A DNA stretch of 64,000 nucleotides, from contig JAPLKO010000063.1 of assembly GCA_026388015.1 (NCBI GenBank), positions 1 through 64,000 on the forward strand. The letters run 5' to 3'. Numbering within the stretch: position 1 is the stretch's first letter; each line of letters opens with the position of its first letter. Below, one piece after another: positions 61,501 through 64,000 of the stretch. The notes under the pieces are model-generated. The model ran no database searches, was not told the DNA's origin, and was given only the letters and a program-made list of their open reading frames with translations. The translations under genes were made by a program, and so were the position numbers. This DNA is from Candidatus Firestoneibacteriota bacterium (GTDB lineage Bacteria > Oederibacteriota > D2-FULL-39-29).

Positions 61501-62632
61501 CACGGTATTTTCTGATACACTCCTCAGAAGTGTTGTTCTGCTAAATTTATTTGCGGGTACTTATGATATCAAGATCTCTAACGGAGGAGGAGAATCCACG
61601 GCTTCTCTAAAGTTTACTGTAAATGCTCCTGGACCCCTGGTTAGCAGTGTTTTCCCTAACAGCATCTCGCAGGCAAGCGCCTCCACAATAGAAATAGAAG
61701 GTTCATATTTTTATGCGGGTACAGACTCTCCTGCGGTGACCTCGGTAAAGATTGGAACAACCAGTGTTTCATACATGGTGAGCAGTGATATGTTGATAGA
61801 AAAAGTTATTGTCCCCGCCGGTTTGTTGGATACCGGCCGGTATCCAATTTATGTAACAACAGCAACAGGCGTAAATACTCTTTCCCCGAACCTGGACATT
61901 ACATTTGATCACACGTCTCTATATGTGTTTTCTGCCGCCGGGTTAAAAATAACGATACCTGCCAATACGTTTGCAAATGACGAGGCTTTGATAGTAAACG
62001 CCATTTCTACCGAGACAGCAAACATTTTAACAGCGGATAGCAAGAGGACTGCTAATATAAAAATAAGAAGTGATTTAAAAAATACTCTAAGAGAGATAAT
62101 AACAGGTGCCGGCGGAAATATCGCAGCCGGCGGCTTGATTACCGTGACCTTTAGTTATGCGGGCGCTAATTTAAACGATAGCCTTACAGAAAGCGCGCTT
62201 AGAATAGCAACTTTAGGAAGCGACGGTCTTTGGAGTATAGTTCCGGGAGACCAGTTCGTGGATTTGACCGCAAAAGAAATTACATGCACGCTTACGCACT
62301 TGTCAATATTCAAGATAATCCAATATGTCCGGGCCGGGAGCAGTCTGGCTGATGCGGTGGTTTATCCCAATCCCGTGGATTTTTCCGTCAGCGCCGGGGG
62401 CTTAATCAAATTTGCGAAACTAACGTCCAATCCGACTTTAAAAATATATACAGTCTCCGGAGAGCCGGTTAAACAGATAACGCCGGGCTCCCCGGGAAAT
62501 TCGGGCAATGACGGAAGAATAGAATGGGACGGTAAGAGCGAAAGCGGAGAAATTATTGCAAGAGGTCTCTATATTTATATAGTGACGGACGAAGCCGGAG
62601 GAAGAAAAATAGGTAAGTTTGCTGTAAAGTAA
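58553..62632 (+). CDS. Secreted beta-helix protein with seven TIG repeats and a FlgD/T9SS-like C-terminal domain
   Basis: A 1,359-residue secreted protein. Signal peptide: KKALRMLLLSSSAKVFFKFI to SGTAGAA. Residues about 60-400 form a right-handed parallel beta-helix (repeated N-N-x-I-x turns such as NNFINN, RNNYIKD, YNNLIT). Seven IPT/TIG domains follow with starts near residues 448, 534, 639, 743, 839, 932 and 1029; each opens like VTNITPSxxGRxxxTxLTIYGSGFFGG. A short helical-beta section precedes the C-terminal Ig-like FlgD domain (AVVYPNPVDFS, TLKIYTVSGEPV, IEWDGKSESG, GLYIYIVTDEAGG), which serves as T9SS-type sorting or anchoring domain in other bacteria. RBS GAGGTG. Confidence 0.82.
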   Translation: MKKALRMLLLSSSAKVFFKFILAAALFSGTAGAAVFEVGSGKTFPTVTAAFTTAGTGVTAVAGSTVFVTGHMIKIYPGTYTESITIPITLNPTSTKRLTITGVDASGTPLTSYAAATSTLTITNNGATSVFTSDVRNVTFSGLTAGTGISVSASTASNNTVEYCSIFGERYGTWASVGAAGNFNVRNCEVSTSFITDSTGIYIRGGGLVENNFINNVQTGIYVYTSDASVITIRNNYIKDIRAANNGNSVGVQLYNAYGTTQVYNNLITRASNLQSGYPYSIMIGSPQIGATYLIYNNTTVGHGGSSFGDYRLTLLSTNIVAIKNNLLFPNSSSVGIQLSLTPTTCSINNNWVSNATKWGRIESTDYTFASWQGLGNDASSSTIAPSLVNLTNLKTTSATADDAKLASDYTATPGADLSAIFTTDYFQTPRYAPWKIGFHQYLGSSTVLSVTPSTGTNSSNTSITITGSSIIVVTALTIANRNITGYTVIPPSQIMASVPSGIAAGTYNVVVATEATNSTCAQKFTVTNTTPVSVTNITPSIAGRDSTTELTIYGSGFFGGSTSTSDITAIKLTDNATGTTIVTNITIGSVVSDTQINTCLIPSGVVPGSYNIRVYTTGGSNSSITGSKRLTIVINPTVTALSATVGDNAAAKTVNISGTGFFGAGGGSSSDVESIKLASANGLFIKNITPIPADITDLTIRGAVFPSGLHAGTYNVRVATSTGGSNSTSTQTFIVTTGIVPQVTGVVPGIGNRLAANTIRITGSGFFGGTSEHDVRLIRLSDGASTQITIGTATSDSTIINCVVPAGVSVGTYDILLTTGSATQATSSIKYTITSSTEVTNLFPGTGLNSLDATGVTIKGRFFTGEGANVALSGPQEIPYIFHNFIDSETINGVVIPAWILPGTYDVRVTSSMGTNLTSAAKWIATAAPPTVSSISPGQGSNVNLTTVTITGTGFYGGTVNMPNVTKIRMYSGSVETNLINTTVFSDTLLRSVVLLNLFAGTYDIKISNGGGESTASLKFTVNAPGPLVSSVFPNSISQASASTIEIEGSYFYAGTDSPAVTSVKIGTTSVSYMVSSDMLIEKVIVPAGLLDTGRYPIYVTTATGVNTLSPNLDITFDHTSLYVFSAAGLKITIPANTFANDEALIVNAISTETANILTADSKRTANIKIRSDLKNTLREIITGAGGNIAAGGLITVTFSYAGANLNDSLTESALRIATLGSDGLWSIVPGDQFVDLTAKEITCTLTHLSIFKIIQYVRAGSSLADAVVYPNPVDFSVSAGGLIKFAKLTSNPTLKIYTVSGEPVKQITPGSPGNSGNDGRIEWDGKSESGEIIARGLYIYIVTDEAGGRKIGKFAVK

Positions 62633-62662
62633 GAAGAAGTAAAGTAAATATTGTTAACCGTG

Positions 62663-62694
62663 GGACGCTCAGCTTAATTGCCGGGCGTCCTTTT
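62663..62694 (+). terminator. Rho-independent terminator after the TIG protein gene
   Basis: GGACGC (62663-62668), loop, GCGTCC (62685-62690), TTTT. Loop is 16 bases. Confidence 0.6.
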
Positions 62695-62739
62695 CTGTTT
62701 ACGGTTCCGGAAATAATCCTTTAGTATTCCTTTCTTGTC

Positions 62740-62748
62740 TGCTACAAT
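62740..62748 (+). promoter_or_regulatory. Extended -10 promoter of comM
   Basis: TGCTACAAT, an extended -10 element, 35 bases before the start codon. No clear -35. Confidence 0.5.
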
Positions 62749-62783
62749 ACCTTTATCAAATAATTCACTGAGGGGTGAAAAAT

Positions 62784-64000
62784 ATGCTGTCTAAAATATT
62801 TTCTGCAGCCACTTACGGTATTGAAGCTTATATAGTGGAGGTGGAAGTGGACCTTTCTCCGGGCCTGGCTATTCACTCGGCTATTGTAGGTTTGCCTGAT
62901 GCGGCGGTTAAAGAAAGCCGGGACCGGGTAAAAGCTGCTATACGTAACTCAGGCTATGATTTTCCCTATATGCGTATGACCGTGAATCTTGCGCCTGCCG
63001 ATATAAAAAAAGAAGGAGTGGGGTTTGACCTGCCTATTGCTATAGGAGTTCTTAAGGCCAATGAAGAGATTACCGGAGACACGAATGAATATGTCATACT
63101 CGGGGAGCTTTCTTTAAACGGAGAAGTTAAACCTGTAAAAGGCGTAATCTCTATTGGTATGGCTGTTAGAGAAAGTAAGTGCAAAAAGCTGATTCTTCCG
63201 TTTGCTAACGCTGATGAAGCGGCTATTATCTCTGAGATAGAAGTGTATCCCGCAAAAACTTTAAAAGAAGTTGTTGCCATACTGAACGGTTTACATAAAC
63301 CGGAAAAGCACAGAATAAATATAGAGGAAACCTTTCAACACTCCCACAAGTACGAGGTGGATTATAACGAGGTGAAGGGCCAGGAGCATGCAAAAAGAGC
63401 TTTTGAAATAGCTGCCGCCGGCGGCCATAATATAGTTATGGTCGGTTCTCCCGGCTCCGGAAAAACTATGCTCGCCCGGCGTCTTGCGACTATTCTTCCG
63501 GATATAACGCTGGAAGAAGCGATAGAAACTACCAGAATACACAGCGTTGCAGGAGTTCTCGGAAAGAAAAAATCAGTTATTTCCGTCAGACCTTTCCGTA
63601 GCCCGCATCACACAGCTTCAGATGTATCTTTAGTCGGCGGCGGAACGTTTCCCCGTCCGGGAGAAGTATCTCTTGCGCATAACGGCGTTCTTTTTCTTGA
63701 TGAACTTCCTGAGTTTGGCAAAAGTGTTCTTGAAGTACTCCGCCAGCCATTAGAAGACGGCTTTGTGACAGTCACAAGAGCGGCAGCGGCGGTTACCTAT
63801 CCCGCAAGATTTATGCTCGTAGCAGCGCTAAACCCTTGCCCCTGCGGTTACTACGGAGACGGTCGGAAAAGCTGTAAATGCAATACGCATGAGATACAAC
63901 GGTATCTGAAAAAAATCTCCGGCCCGCTCTTAGACAGGATAGATATTCACATAGAAGTTCCCGCCGTGAAGTATCAGCAGTTGTCAACGGAAGCAACCGG
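62784..64000 (+). CDS. comM: ComM/YifB-family Mg chelatase-like AAA+ ATPase (3' end outside window)
   Basis: The ChlI/ComM family helicase used in natural transformation branch migration. Residues 1-170 are the ComM N-terminal domain ([70 protein letters not shown]), then the AAA+ core with Walker [27 protein letters not shown] and Walker [11 protein letters not shown]. The Cys-rich segment [17 protein letters not shown] is also typical. GAGGGGTG lies 9 bases before the ATG. The frame is open to the right edge, with at least 405 codons visible. Confidence 0.93.
   Translation, partial: MLSKIFSAATYGIEAYIVEVEVDLSPGLAIHSAIVGLPDAAVKESRDRVKAAIRNSGYDFPYMRMTVNLAPADIKKEGVGFDLPIAIGVLKANEEITGDTNEYVILGELSLNGEVKPVKGVISIGMAVRESKCKKLILPFANADEAAIISEIEVYPAKTLKEVVAILNGLHKPEKHRINIEETFQHSHKYEVDYNEVKGQEHAKRAFEIAAAGGHNIVMVGSPGSGKTMLARRLATILPDITLEEAIETTRIHSVAGVLGKKKSVISVRPFRSPHHTASDVSLVGGGTFPRPGEVSLAHNGVLFLDELPEFGKSVLEVLRQPLEDGFVTVTRAAAAVTYPARFMLVAALNPCPCGYYGDGRKSCKCNTHEIQRYLKKISGPLLDRIDIHIEVPAVKYQQLSTEAT

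Overview
The window looks like chromosomal DNA (roughly 43% GC by eye) from an uncultured, Gram-negative-type bacterium, possibly of a candidate phylum near Omnitrophota, Elusimicrobiota, Firestonebacteria or Goldbacteria. That placement is inference. It rests on long PilX-like and TIG-repeat surface proteins, a FlgD/T9SS-like C-terminal domain, a lipoprotein signal and a B12-dependent ribonucleotide reductase. Coding density is high. Sigma70-type promoters (TTGACA/TTGAAA, 15-18 bp spacer, TATAAT) are easy to see. Many genes have Shine-Dalgarno sites, but several have a -10 box ending 5-7 bases before the ATG and are probably leaderless.

Layout. 1-650: 3' end of a tyrosine recombinase, tRNA-Leu(UAA) and a 70-bp tandem repeat. 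718-8794: two consecutive minor-pilin triads (PilV-like, PilW/GspJ-like, PilX/GspK-like), the first led by a pilin fused to lamin-tail and carboxypeptidase-regulatory-like domains and broken by one in-frame TAA. 8817-19031: a dCTP deaminase-like protein lacking the expected catalytic Glu, MATE and MFS transporters, a CsgG-like lipoprotein, an MscS remnant, a KimA-like APC transporter, HAD, DUF72, TVP38 and nitronate monooxygenase genes. 19135-23452: a signalling and pilus-motor cluster of hybrid kinase, CheY-like regulator and a PilB/GspE ATPase carrying an N-terminal zinc ribbon and a C-terminal receiver. 23698-27624: tRNA-Gln, PIF1-WYL helicase, nadB, a Cys-rich small protein and a shortened DUF486 gene. 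27756-33880: an ilvC-psd-pssA-leuA-leuC-leuD operon mixing branched-chain amino-acid and phosphatidylethanolamine synthesis. 34643-37652: iron uptake, with a palindrome before feoB followed by a DtxR-FeoA regulator. 37816-43898: ExeA-like ATPase, purB, a URO-D-like protein, small membrane proteins and TspO.

43994-52785 is an accessory region. It holds a decayed amidohydrolase, TetR, two DUF4143 AAA+ ATPases (the second split by an IS21-family element with a 6-bp target duplication), a CNNM/CBS protein fused to a PTS EIIA domain, and tRNA-Gly(CCC). A displaced tRNA-Gly 5' half and a 20-bp direct repeat at the other end suggest a 6.2-kb island joined at the tRNA anticodon loop. 53012-64000 returns to backbone-like genes: nrdJ, a third PilX-like protein, a giant beta-helix/TIG protein with a C-terminal sorting-like domain, and comM running off the window.

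The most coherent biological theme is a type IV pilus/pseudopilus system with unusually large, multidomain minor pilins and a motor ATPase that appears wired directly to two-component signalling.
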